DNA of 28,230 nt. Origin: a virus. The notes beneath the pieces are model-generated. The model saw only the letters and a list, made by a program, of their open reading frames with translations. It was not told where the DNA came from and ran no database searches. Position numbers and translations under genes: made by a program. Within the stretch, counting starts at the first letter, position 1. Each line of letters begins with the position of its first letter. Below are positions 6,427-14,305 of the stretch, in pieces. The stretch is taken from the IMG/VR virus record IMGVR_UViG_3300025425_000121, positions 1-28,230 of that record, one strand, 5' to 3'.

Positions 6427-8418
6427 ATGGCTTTTCAAGTATCACCAGGAGTTCTCGTTACTGAAAAGGATTTAACTAATATCGTACCAGCAGTTGCTAC
6501 TAGCTCTGGCGGTGTTGTTATTACAGCAGAAAAAGGACCAATCAGCGAAATCACTACGATTTCTTCTGAACAAGAGTTACTTGATACATTTGGGAAACCA
6601 AATTCATCTAACTTTGAAGAATGGTTTACGGCTGCTAACTTTTTAGGATACGGAAACAATCTGAAAATAGTACGTCCAATTACAGGTTGCGTTAATGCAG
6701 CAGTTTCTGGAACGGCAGTACTAATAAGAAATACATCACACTACTTAACTTCATATGCAGACGGATCAGGTTCTGTTGGCTCTTATGCTGCAAGAGAAGC
6801 TGGAACATTAGGAAACGCTTTAAAAGTTTCTGTATGTACAAATGTTAATGCTTTTGGACCACAAGACACAGGTGCTGCTGGCGCAGGTGCTGTGAATGAC
6901 GCTGCTGCTGCAATTGGTGACACAACAATTACTGTTGATGATGGCGCTTTATATCAAGTAGGTGATCTAATAGAATTTGGAGATGCTGCAGGCGCTTATA
7001 CTGCTACACCTTCTGGATTTTACTACAAAATAACAGCAATATCAACTCACCTTTTAACAATCGCAAGATTTAATCCTCAAACCGGTCTTACTGAAACTGG
7101 TGGATTAAGACACGCTGTTGTTGATAACGCTTTAAATAGAAGACATTGGGAATATTACTTTAACTTTAATAACGCTCCAACTACTACAGATGACGTATCT
7201 AATGCTGGTGGTTCACTTGATGAACTTCACATTGTTGTTGAAGATGAGTCTGGTGCAATTACAGGAACTGCAGGAACAATGTTAGAAAAATTTGAAGGTC
7301 TATCACAGGCTTCAGATGCTAAAACTTCCGAAGGTGCTAGTAATTACTACGTTGACGCAATCTATCAAAGATCAAAGTACATTTACTGGATGGATCACGA
7401 AACAACACTTGCAGATGCTGGTTCAGCAAAAGCTGCTCAAACATTTGACCAAGTAGGTTCAAGTGCATTTGCTGTATTCACTTCTTCACTTTCAAGTGGT
7501 ACGGATGATTACTCTGCAACTAATGCTGAGATTGCTACTGCATATGATTTATTTTCTGATGCTGAATCAGTTGATGTATCATTATTAATGTGTGGACCTT
7601 CTCAAACAAGTGCTGACGCTACTGGAGACACTAAGGCTACTGCTGTTATGGACATTGCAACAAACAGAAAAGATTGTGTTGCTTTCATATCACCTGCAAG
7701 AGCTGATGTAGTGGATCTTACAAGTGCTATCACTCAAACTGCAAATGTTAAAGCATTTGCTGATGGTTTACCATCATCAAGTTATGCAGTAATTGATAGT
7801 GGTTACAAATATATGTACGACAAATACAATGACACTTATAGATATGTTCCATTAAATGGAGATATTGCTGGTCTTTGTGCTAGAACTGACAATGTTGCAG
7901 ACGCATGGTTTTCACCAGGTGGATTCAATAGAGGTCAAATTAGAGGTGCTGTTAAATTAGCATTCAATCCAAACCAAACTCAAAGAGATGAACTATACAG
8001 ATCAAGAGTAAATCCTGTTGTATCATTTCCTGGACAAGGTACTGTATTGTTTGGTGATAAAACTGCTCAAACTAAACCTAGTGCTTTCGACAGAATAAAT
8101 GTTAGAAGATTGTTTATCGTATTAGAAAAGGCAGTATCTACTGCTTCTAAATTCCAACTATTTGAGTTCAATGATGAATTCACTAGAGCGAATTTTAGAA
8201 ATCTAGTAGAACCTTTCCTAAGAGATGTACAAGGTCGTAGAGGAATAACAGACTTTGCTGTTGTTTGTGACGATACTAACAATACTGGAGATGTTATCGA
8301 TAGAAATGAATTCAGAGCTGATATCTATATCAAACCTGCTCGTTCTATCAACTTTATTCAACTTAACTTTGTTGCTACTCGAACAGGCGTTGCCTTTTCT
8401 GAAGTAGTTGGCGCATAA
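6427..8418 (+). CDS. 18: Tail sheath protein gp18
   Basis: 663 residues, almost exactly T4 gp18 (659). It forms the contractile sheath around the tail tube. The N-terminus (FQVSPGVLVTEKDLTNIVPA) and the block GPISEITTISSEQELLDTFG are standard for phage sheath proteins. The C-terminal third (SPGGFNRGQIRGAVKLAFNP; VLFGDKTAQTKPSAFDRINV; RRLFIVLEKAV) is the conserved polymerising core. The middle, about residues 95-400, is alanine-, threonine- and glycine-rich and less conserved, as expected for surface-exposed domains. It has its own late promoter and a strong AAGGAG site, fitting a highly expressed structural gene. Gene 19 follows after 22 bases. Confidence 0.95.
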   Translation: MAFQVSPGVLVTEKDLTNIVPAVATSSGGVVITAEKGPISEITTISSEQELLDTFGKPNSSNFEEWFTAANFLGYGNNLKIVRPITGCVNAAVSGTAVLIRNTSHYLTSYADGSGSVGSYAAREAGTLGNALKVSVCTNVNAFGPQDTGAAGAGAVNDAAAAIGDTTITVDDGALYQVGDLIEFGDAAGAYTATPSGFYYKITAISTHLLTIARFNPQTGLTETGGLRHAVVDNALNRRHWEYYFNFNNAPTTTDDVSNAGGSLDELHIVVEDESGAITGTAGTMLEKFEGLSQASDAKTSEGASNYYVDAIYQRSKYIYWMDHETTLADAGSAKAAQTFDQVGSSAFAVFTSSLSSGTDDYSATNAEIATAYDLFSDAESVDVSLLMCGPSQTSADATGDTKATAVMDIATNRKDCVAFISPARADVVDLTSAITQTANVKAFADGLPSSSYAVIDSGYKYMYDKYNDTYRYVPLNGDIAGLCARTDNVADAWFSPGGFNRGQIRGAVKLAFNPNQTQRDELYRSRVNPVVSFPGQGTVLFGDKTAQTKPSAFDRINVRRLFIVLEKAVSTASKFQLFEFNDEFTRANFRNLVEPFLRDVQGRRGITDFAVVCDDTNNTGDVIDRNEFRADIYIKPARSINFIQLNFVATRTGVAFSEVVGA

Positions 8419-8440
8419 CCCATAGAAGGAGAAATATAAA

Positions 8441-8968
8441 ATGCCAAATATAAATGACTTTAAATCTCGTCTAAAAGGTGGTGGTGCAAGAGCCAATCAG
8501 TTTAAGGTAACTTTACCTTTTCCTGGATACGCTTCTGTTGGAGGAGAAACATCTGATCTTGCTTTTTTATGTTCTGCAACTGGTTTACCTGGTCAAACAC
8601 TAGGTCAAATCGCTGTTGACTTTAGAGGAAGAAAACTTAATATCGCTGGGGATCGAACTTTTGAACCTTGGACAATTACGGTATTAAATGATACTGACTT
8701 TAAATTGTACAGAGCATTTGAAAGATGGATGAATGGTATAAACAACATGACTGACAACGAAGGTATTGCTAATCCTAGTGATTACCAAGTTGATGGTTTT
8801 GTTGACCAATTAGACAGAAACGGATCAACTCTTAAATCATACACTTACAGAGGATTGTATCCTGAGACATTGGCACCGATTCCATTGAATTATGCAACAA
8901 ACGATATTATAGAAACGTTTGATGTAACACTTAGATACCAATACTTTGAAACAGACACAACTACATAA
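8441..8968 (+). CDS. 19: Tail tube protein gp19
   Basis: 175 residues (T4 gp19 has 163). It polymerises into the inner tube through which DNA passes. Conserved features are the ARANQFKVTLPFPG start, FLCSATGLPGQT (residues about 43-54), VDFRGRKLNIAGDRTFEPWT with the diagnostic GDRTF, VLNDTDF, and the ending ETFDVTLRYQYFE. An AAGGAG precedes the start. It lies directly between the sheath and portal genes, as in T4. A second protein with a similar overall pattern is encoded at 15737. Confidence 0.95.
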   Translation: MPNINDFKSRLKGGGARANQFKVTLPFPGYASVGGETSDLAFLCSATGLPGQTLGQIAVDFRGRKLNIAGDRTFEPWTITVLNDTDFKLYRAFERWMNGINNMTDNEGIANPSDYQVDGFVDQLDRNGSTLKSYTYRGLYPETLAPIPLNYATNDIIETFDVTLRYQYFETDTTT

Positions 8969-9006
8969 TAACAATACAACGTTAAATCGAAAAGGAAAAT
9001 TATAAT

Positions 9007-10560
9007 ATGGTTAAACTACTTGGATTCGAGATAACAAGAAAAGATAATGATCTGGAGAAACCGGCGGAGGCCAAACAGGCCTTCACCATCCCTTCTCCAG
9101 ATGACGGTACAACTACTATATCTGCTGGCGGTTATTTTGGTCAATACTTGGATATGGAAGTTACTGCCAAAAACGACTTTGATTTAATCAAAAGATATCG
9201 TGAGATCAGTCAACATCCTGAATGTGATACTGCGATAGAAGATATAATCAATGAGGTTATCATATCTAACGAAAGAGATTCAGCTGTTTCTTTATCACTA
9301 GATAAACTTGCTATTTCTGATAATATAAAAACAAAAATTAGAGCAGAGTTTGATGAAGTTTTAAGACTATTAAACTTTGACGAAAAAGGATTCGACATCT
9401 TTAAAAGATGGTACATTGACGGAAGAATTTACTTCCACAAGGTGATCGATCCAACTAGTCCTAGAAAAGGAATTAGTGAAGTTAGATATATCGATCCTAG
9501 AAAGATTAAGAAGGTTCGAGAGATAACTAAGAAAAGAGATTCTAAAGGTAAAGGAATTGAAGTTGTAGAACAAACAGCAGAATGGTTTGTTTACAATGAA
9601 AAAGGAATGTCATCAGCAACTTCAAATGCTGGTATAAAGATTTCTGTTGATTCAATTACTTATGTTACATCTGGTGTTGTAGATCAAACTAGAAATATGG
9701 TTATGGGTCACTTGCACAAAGCAATCAAACCTACTAATCAATTAAGAATGATCGAAGACGCTGTTGTTATTTACAGAATAGTAAGAGCACCAGAAAGACG
9801 AGTATTCTATGTTGATGTTGGAAACTTACCTAAAGTAAAAGCAGAAGCATATCTAAGAGATGTGATGGCGAGATATAGAAACAAACTTGTTTATGACGCT
9901 TCAACAGGTGAGATAAGAGATGACAGAAAACATATGTCAATGCTTGAAGACTTTTGGTTACCTCGTAGAGAAGGTGCAAAAGGAACTGAGGTATCTACAT
10001 TACCTGGTGGACAAAACCTAGGTGAAATTACAGATGTTCAGTACTTTCAAAAGAAACTTTACAAGGCATTGAATGTACCAATTTCAAGAATGGAATCAGA
10101 AGCAGGTTTCAATCTTGGTAAGGCTGCTGAGATAACTAGAGATGAATTAAAGTTTACTAAATTCATTCAAAGATTAAGAAAAAGATTTACTGCTGTCTTT
10201 AGTGATGTATTAAAATCACAATTAGTCTTAAAAGGTGTTATCACAATTGAAGACTGGCAAAAAATTCATAGTCATATTCAATATGATTTCTTAAAAGATG
10301 GATATTTTGCTGAGTTAAAAGAAGCGGAAATAATGAGAGAAAGATTAAGTCTTGCTCAAGAAGTAAGTCCGTATGTTGGTAAATACTACTCGGTAGACTA
10401 TATAAGAAAAAAAGTGTTAAGACAAAGTGATGAGGATATAATTGAAATTGATAATCAAATCGCTACTGAAATAAAACAAGGTATCATTGCTTCACCTGAA
10501 GGACAAAACATGGACGGAGACGACAATAATACTGATATAAATATAGGAGAAAATGAATAA
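9007..10560 (+). CDS. 20: Portal vertex protein gp20
   Basis: 517 residues (T4 gp20 has 524). It forms the dodecameric portal at the unique head vertex, nucleates prohead assembly and is the channel used by the terminase. Recognisable blocks are RYREISQHPECDTAIEDIIN (about 61-80), IDGRIYFHKVIDP, YIDPRKIKKVREI, IVRAPERRVFYVDVGNLPK, and TLPGGQNLGEITDVQYFQKK followed by LNVPISRMESEAGFNLGKA, all typical of T4-like portals. Codons 18-30 (about 9058-9096) are noticeably richer in G and C than the rest. The last codons contain a TATAAATA sequence (10536-10543) that could serve the prohead core genes. Confidence 0.96.
   Translation: MVKLLGFEITRKDNDLEKPAEAKQAFTIPSPDDGTTTISAGGYFGQYLDMEVTAKNDFDLIKRYREISQHPECDTAIEDIINEVIISNERDSAVSLSLDKLAISDNIKTKIRAEFDEVLRLLNFDEKGFDIFKRWYIDGRIYFHKVIDPTSPRKGISEVRYIDPRKIKKVREITKKRDSKGKGIEVVEQTAEWFVYNEKGMSSATSNAGIKISVDSITYVTSGVVDQTRNMVMGHLHKAIKPTNQLRMIEDAVVIYRIVRAPERRVFYVDVGNLPKVKAEAYLRDVMARYRNKLVYDASTGEIRDDRKHMSMLEDFWLPRREGAKGTEVSTLPGGQNLGEITDVQYFQKKLYKALNVPISRMESEAGFNLGKAAEITRDELKFTKFIQRLRKRFTAVFSDVLKSQLVLKGVITIEDWQKIHSHIQYDFLKDGYFAELKEAEIMRERLSLAQEVSPYVGKYYSVDYIRKKVLRQSDEDIIEIDNQIATEIKQGIIASPEGQNMDGDDNNTDINIGENE
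10536..10543 (+). promoter_or_regulatory. Possible late promoter inside the end of gene 20
   Basis: A perfect TATAAATA lies in the codons for DINI at the end of gene 20. The predicted start near 10549 would give a 14-base leader for the gene at 10563, with GGAG at 10546-10549 at its edge. The box could be a codon coincidence. Confidence 0.45.
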
Positions 10561-10562
10561 TT

Positions 10563-10859
10563 ATGCCAAATGATAATGTAAAAGATATGGTCAACTCACT
10601 TGCAGGTGGAGATAACATCAAAGCTCAAGACGCATTTAAGAATGCTTTGTCTGATAAAATAGGACAAGCACTTGATGATAAAAGACAAACAGTTGCTGCG
10701 GACTGGTTGAATAGTGCTCAAGATCAACAAGCAATAAAAGACGCTGCAGGATTAGATGATATTGGTGGTGTAAATACACCAGGACAAGAACCTGTGTCAC
10801 CAGAAGTAGAAATAGATCAAGGTGGAGAAGATGAACCAACTGTCGTTCCAGAAGTTTAA
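10563..10859 (+). CDS. Probable prohead core protein (gp67/gp68-type position)
   Basis: A 98-residue protein directly downstream of the portal gene, where T4 carries the small prohead core genes 67 and 68. The N-terminal half is helical (AQDAFKNALSDKIGQALDDK, about residues 21-40), a pattern I associate with small core proteins of marine T4-like phages. The C-terminal 35 residues are acidic and proline-rich, ending PEVEIDQGGEDEPTVVPEV. In T4 such core proteins are cut by the gp21 protease and the fragments stay in the head. It begins two bases after gene 20 and overlaps the next gene by 29 bases. The assignment to gp67 or gp68 specifically is uncertain. Confidence 0.6.
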   Translation: MPNDNVKDMVNSLAGGDNIKAQDAFKNALSDKIGQALDDKRQTVAADWLNSAQDQQAIKDAAGLDDIGGVNTPGQEPVSPEVEIDQGGEDEPTVVPEV

Positions 10860-11085
10860 AAAAACTCTTACAGAGTTAAAGGAAGACAGTCCTAAGGAAA
10901 CTGAGGAGTTTAAGAAATTATCTCCTGCGGCGAAACAGGCGGTTAAAGATGTATTTACTTTGTTAGGTAATACTAAGGGGGAGATCATAAGTAAGGTCGA
11001 TGGTATTATCAAACAAGTAGCAAAAAAAAGAAACGTTAAAGTGTCTGATATAGAAGATTACTTTGATAATGAAATATTAAATTAA
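10831..11085 (+). CDS. Small charged helical protein, possible prohead core component
   Basis: 84 residues from the ATG at 10831. A GTG at 10822 is also in frame, but AAGGTGGAG (10819-10827) better serves the ATG. The protein is almost wholly charged helix: FQKFKKTLTELKEDSPKETE, then AAKQAVKDVFTLLG and an acidic end (DIEDYFDNEIL). It overlaps the upstream core-like gene by 29 bases in another frame, so translation is likely coupled. Position between portal and protease suggests a head assembly role such as that of gp68, but I see no diagnostic motif and the link is positional. Confidence 0.5.
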   Translation: MNQLSFQKFKKTLTELKEDSPKETEEFKKLSPAAKQAVKDVFTLLGNTKGEIISKVDGIIKQVAKKRNVKVSDIEDYFDNEILN

Positions 11086-11097
11086 GGGGAATAAAAA

Positions 11098-11526
11098 ATG
11101 ACTGTAGCTACAAGAACATTAAAAGATACAAAATTATCCACAGGCGGCGGCGCACAAGGTGGTCTGGTTACTGTAATGGCAACTATGAATGATAACACAA
11201 CTGCTAACACTTTAATTTTAGACGCAAGTGGATTAGCTGGACATGCCAACGGTGCTAAACTATCTATCAATAGAGCATGGTGGGCATTGATACAAGGTAC
11301 TGCTGACGATAACACTGGTTGGGTAGGAATTGAATTCAAAGGTGCTTCTGCTGATACTGTTGCAATTAACTTTGCTGGAACAGGTCACTATGATGGTACT
11401 GCTGGAAAAATTGAAAACAACGCAACTAATACAACTGCAACTTCTGGAGATATTGAGTTAAGTGCTTATGGTGTTTCTGGATATGTTATACTAGAATTAA
11501 GAAAAGAATCAGGCTTTACTGCTTAA
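11098..11526 (+). CDS. Putative virion surface or decoration protein, copy 1 of three related genes
   Basis: A 142-residue protein rich in Gly, Ala, Thr and Asn with alternating hydrophobic residues, as expected for a secreted-type beta sandwich, although it has no signal peptide. Landmarks shared with the genes at 11535 and 11882 are an aromatic pair after a short strand (INRAWWALIQG, about 57-67), a GHYDG turn, NNATNT, then a strand ending VILELRK. It lies inside the head assembly cluster and has a GGGG ribosome-binding site, so a structural role is likely. T4 has no counterpart at this position. I do not know its exact function; head decoration is inferred from context and composition. Confidence 0.55.
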   Translation: MTVATRTLKDTKLSTGGGAQGGLVTVMATMNDNTTANTLILDASGLAGHANGAKLSINRAWWALIQGTADDNTGWVGIEFKGASADTVAINFAGTGHYDGTAGKIENNATNTTATSGDIELSAYGVSGYVILELRKESGFTA

Positions 11527-11534
11527 TTTTTATT

Positions 11535-11882
11535 ATGACAATTAAGAATACGTTGGTTGTAGATAACACTTCTAAACACATTGTTAAGTCGCAAGGTATT
11601 GGAGGTGAAATCGACCAAGTGATAGTTGATGCTGAAAAACTTACAGGTGGTACAAACAAATCACTAGTAAGTTTAATTGAATGTTATTATTTAATAGAAG
11701 GCACCGGTACACTAACATTAAGTGCCTCTAGTGAAACAAACGATTTGACTTTGACTGGTAAAGGTAAGTACGGATTACGACCCGATCAATTAAAGTTTGG
11801 TAACGATAAACAAATATTATTAACGACTGACTCAAATGTAGAGAGTTATTTGTTAGTAAGTGAATTTAGGAGAAATAACTAA
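11535..11882 (+). CDS. Putative virion protein, diverged copy 2 of three related genes
   Basis: 115 residues, beta-rich, beginning MTIKNTLVVDNTSKHIVK. It follows the same outline as its two neighbours but is shorter: an aromatic pair (LIECYYLIEG, about 47-56), alternating strands (TGTLTLSASSETNDLTLTG), a GKGKYG turn, then a final strand ending LLVSEFRRN. The similarity is in layout more than residue identity, so common descent is probable but not certain. The gene starts nine bases after the previous stop and shares one base with the next gene (TAATG). No signal peptide or known motif is seen. Confidence 0.5.
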   Translation: MTIKNTLVVDNTSKHIVKSQGIGGEIDQVIVDAEKLTGGTNKSLVSLIECYYLIEGTGTLTLSASSETNDLTLTGKGKYGLRPDQLKFGNDKQILLTTDSNVESYLLVSEFRRNN

Positions 11883-12301
11883 TGGCTGACGTAGTAACAA
11901 GTCAAACGATAGTAGATACATCTGGTACAAAGACCGTGATGAAATTTACTAATATGAGTGATGGATCAGGTGAAACACTTGTGACTAAAATGGATGCAAG
12001 TGCTTTGACTTTCATGACCGAAGACGCCACTAAAAGTATTGCAAAGATTTGGTGGGCAATTAATACTACCAATGGTAAATCTGGAGTAGAATTATTATGG
12101 GCAGGTAGCGGAACAAGTTCTGTTGACAAAACCATAGGTTTCTTTTCTGGAAGAGGTTATCACGATTACTATACTTCAGGTAATAGTATTCCAAATAACG
12201 CAACACTAACAGCAAACACAAGTCCTGCTGGTGATGTATTACTTTCAACAAAAGGATTCGTTGCAGGTGATAACTATACTATCATTATTGAAGTAAGATA
12301 A
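11882..12301 (+). CDS. Putative virion surface or decoration protein, copy 3 of three related genes
   Basis: 139 residues. It opens MADVVTSQTIVDTSGTKTVM, an opening I associate loosely with uncharacterised marine phage structural proteins. It aligns by eye with the gene at 11098: IAKIWWAINTT against INRAWWALIQG, GYHDYYTSG against GHYDG, IPNNATLTANTSPAGDVLLS against ENNATNTTATSGDIELS, and YTIIIEVR against YVILELRK. Its ATG overlaps the previous stop, so the two genes are probably co-translated. A beta-sandwich decoration protein is my best inference. It could also be a fibre or whisker-like component encoded in the head cluster. Confidence 0.55.
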   Translation: MADVVTSQTIVDTSGTKTVMKFTNMSDGSGETLVTKMDASALTFMTEDATKSIAKIWWAINTTNGKSGVELLWAGSGTSSVDKTIGFFSGRGYHDYYTSGNSIPNNATLTANTSPAGDVLLSTKGFVAGDNYTIIIEVR

Positions 12302-12302
12302 T

Positions 12303-12476
12303 ATGACAGATAACGCAAGAGCGATATTAGAAAGAATTGTAGGTACTAAAAGTAAAAGTCAACTTGCAGAAAAATTTAGATTGGCATTTGCTGAAAAGTA
12401 TAAAATTAAACAAGAAGAAGTTAAACAAGGAATTGTAGATAAAGTTTACAATAAAAACAAGGTGGAGAGAACATGA
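12303..12476 (+). CDS. Small basic unknown protein upstream of the prohead protease (57 aa)
   Basis: A 57-residue open frame starting one base after the previous stop codon and overlapping the gene 21 start by four bases (ATGA), which supports translation. The protein is helical and lysine-rich: NARAILERIVG, then a QLAEKFRLAFAEKYKI stretch and KQGIVDKVYNKNKV. It contains no cysteine or recognisable motif. It may be a small core or scaffold accessory protein given its place in the head operon, but this is positional inference only. Confidence 0.55.
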   Translation: MTDNARAILERIVGTKSKSQLAEKFRLAFAEKYKIKQEEVKQGIVDKVYNKNKVERT

Positions 12477-13111
12477 AACTAATAACAGAAACAATAGAAG
12501 ATATCGAAGTATTAACAGAAGCAAATGCGTCTGGTGTTAAACAATACAAGATAAGAGGTGTCTTTATGCAAGCGGATATTAAGAACCGTAATGGTCGTGT
12601 TTATCCAGTAGATACGCTTACTAAAGAAGTTGTAAGATACAACGAACAATTTATAAACAAGAAACGTGCTTTCGGTGAACTTGGACATCCAGATGGACCA
12701 ACAGTTAACCTAGAAAGAGTTTCGCATATGATTACTAGTCTAAAATCTGAAGGTAAAAACTTCATAGGTGAGGCTAAGATAATGGATACGCCGTACGGTA
12801 AAATCGTTAAGAATTTAATTGACGAAGGTGCTCAATTAGGTGTATCATCAAGAGGTATGGGATCAATATCTAACGGAACTGTTGGAAGAGATTTCTATCT
12901 TGCTACTGCGGCTGATATAGTTGCAGACCCAAGTGCTCCAGACGCTTTCGTAGAAGGTATCATGGAAGGCAAAGAGTGGGTGTGGGACAACGGTGTACTG
13001 AAAAGTATGGAAGTTGAACAATACAAACAAAAGATAGAAAATACTAAGCGTGCTAAATTGGCTGAAGTAAAAGCTTCTATTTTTAACGACTTTTTATCTA
13101 AACTTAAATAA
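12473..13111 (+). CDS. 21: Prohead maturation protease gp21
   Basis: 212 residues, identical in length to T4 gp21. This serine protease, of the fold shared with herpesvirus assemblins, digests the scaffold and trims capsid proteins before packaging. The catalytic His is in FGELGHPDGP (H72) and the nucleophile in LGVSSRGMGS (S125 or S126), both in the standard family context. GVFMQADIKNRNGRVYP (about 29-45) is the typical N-terminal block. It lies immediately before the scaffold and capsid genes it processes. The start codon overlaps the stop of the 57-residue gene, with AAGGTGGAG (12459-12467) as ribosome-binding site. Confidence 0.95.
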   Translation: MKLITETIEDIEVLTEANASGVKQYKIRGVFMQADIKNRNGRVYPVDTLTKEVVRYNEQFINKKRAFGELGHPDGPTVNLERVSHMITSLKSEGKNFIGEAKIMDTPYGKIVKNLIDEGAQLGVSSRGMGSISNGTVGRDFYLATAADIVADPSAPDAFVEGIMEGKEWVWDNGVLKSMEVEQYKQKIENTKRAKLAEVKASIFNDFLSKLK

Positions 13112-13157
13112 CCTACGCAACTTTAGTTTAAAGCGTATTGTTTAAGATGATAAAACA

Positions 13158-13165
13158 TATAAATA
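13158..13165 (+). promoter_or_regulatory. T4-type late promoter for scaffold and capsid genes
   Basis: A perfect TATAAATA in the 104-base gap between genes 21 and 22. The predicted start near 13171 is followed by three tandem AAATTT units (13176-13193) and an AAGGAG site (13204-13209) before the ATG at 13216. An imperfect hairpin (ACGC-aa-CTTT against AAAGCGT, 13115-13136) lies just upstream and might weakly terminate the preceding transcript. Confidence 0.75.
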
Positions 13166-13215
13166 ATAATAACTGAAATTTAAATTTAAATTTTTAATAA
13201 TCAAGGAGAGACCGA

Positions 13216-14277
13216 ATGTCAGACTTAAAAAAAGACGTAGAGAAGTTGGAAGAGGTTAATGTTGCGGTTAAAGACGCAGCTCCAGCTGAAACTACTCATC
13301 TTAAAAGTGACGCAGTAGATATGGGTACTCCAGTTGTAAAACCAACTGATAGTAATCCAGACGCTGCTTCTAAGGCAAAACAAAACACATCGGATCCAGC
13401 TAAGAAAAGTGCTAAGGATGGTTCTTTACCAAACGATAAAAAACCTAGTACATCTGTTAAAGAAGAAGAAGTTGAAGTTGAAGGCGAACAAATCGCTGAA
13501 GCTGAAACTACTGAAACTGAAATGGAAATTGACTTATCTGCTGATGTTAAAGCATTAGTTTCATCTGACGCTGATTTATCTGAAGAATTCAAAGATAAAG
13601 CTGCTACGATTTTTGAAACTGCTGTTAAGACGAGAATTAAGGAACAAACTAAAATCCTTGAGGCAAGATATGAAGAAAAACTTTCAGTAGAAACTGAAAC
13701 AGTAAAAGAAGCTATGGTCGAAAAAGTTGACTCATACCTAAACTATGTTGTTGAAGAATGGATGAAAGAAAATGAATTAGCAGTTGAAAGAGGAATTAGA
13801 ACTGAAATTGCTGAGGACTTCATTACTGGTCTTAAAGACTTATTCAAAGAACATTACATTGATGTTCCTGAAGAAAAATACAATGTACTAGACGACTTAA
13901 CTAACCAGACTAAAACTCTTGAAAGTAAGTTGAATGAACAAATTTCTAAAAATGTTGATTTAACTAAAAAACTTTCTGTTGCTGATAAAACAAAGGCTAT
14001 TGATGAAGTGTCAAAAGACTTGGCTGATACAGAAAAAGAAAAATTCGAGAAAATGGCTGAGAATGTTGAGTATGAAAGTGCTGACAAGTTTAGAGAGAAG
14101 TTAGAAACTATTAAAGAATCTTATTTCCCTAAATCTAAAATTGCTGAATCTACATCTAAAGATGAAGTTGACGCAGTTGCGGCTAACGCTCCTAGTGATT
14201 TCACTAGTGGCAAATCCGATGCTATGGCTGCATATACAGCCGCTATTACACAAAACCTTAAATCTAACAAGATTTAA
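13216..14277 (+). CDS. 22: Prohead core scaffold protein gp22
   Basis: 353 residues, longer than T4 gp22 (269). The major internal scaffold around which the gp23 shell forms; it is degraded by gp21 afterwards. The protein is acidic and nearly all helix. The first 110 residues are a low-complexity lysine-, serine- and glutamate-rich region (KEEEVEVEGEQIAEAETTET). Residues 115-250 contain the conserved core, including YEEKLSVETETVKEAMVEKV, SYLNYVVEEWMKENELAVER and GIRTEIAEDFITGLKDLFKE, which are diagnostic of T4-like scaffolds. The C-terminus ends in a small-residue region. Position between protease and capsid confirms it. The extra length is in the N-terminal low-complexity part. Confidence 0.93.
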   Translation: MSDLKKDVEKLEEVNVAVKDAAPAETTHLKSDAVDMGTPVVKPTDSNPDAASKAKQNTSDPAKKSAKDGSLPNDKKPSTSVKEEEVEVEGEQIAEAETTETEMEIDLSADVKALVSSDADLSEEFKDKAATIFETAVKTRIKEQTKILEARYEEKLSVETETVKEAMVEKVDSYLNYVVEEWMKENELAVERGIRTEIAEDFITGLKDLFKEHYIDVPEEKYNVLDDLTNQTKTLESKLNEQISKNVDLTKKLSVADKTKAIDEVSKDLADTEKEKFEKMAENVEYESADKFREKLETIKESYFPKSKIAESTSKDEVDAVAANAPSDFTSGKSDAMAAYTAAITQNLKSNKI

Positions 14278-14305
14278 TTAATTAAAATAAATAGGAGAGA
14301 TAAAA

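Noticed and set aside
13296-13592. 98-codon minus-strand open frame opposite gene 22
   Set aside because: Low-complexity serine-rich translation antisense to an acidic repetitive region of a clear scaffold gene; no ribosome-binding site or recognisable domain.
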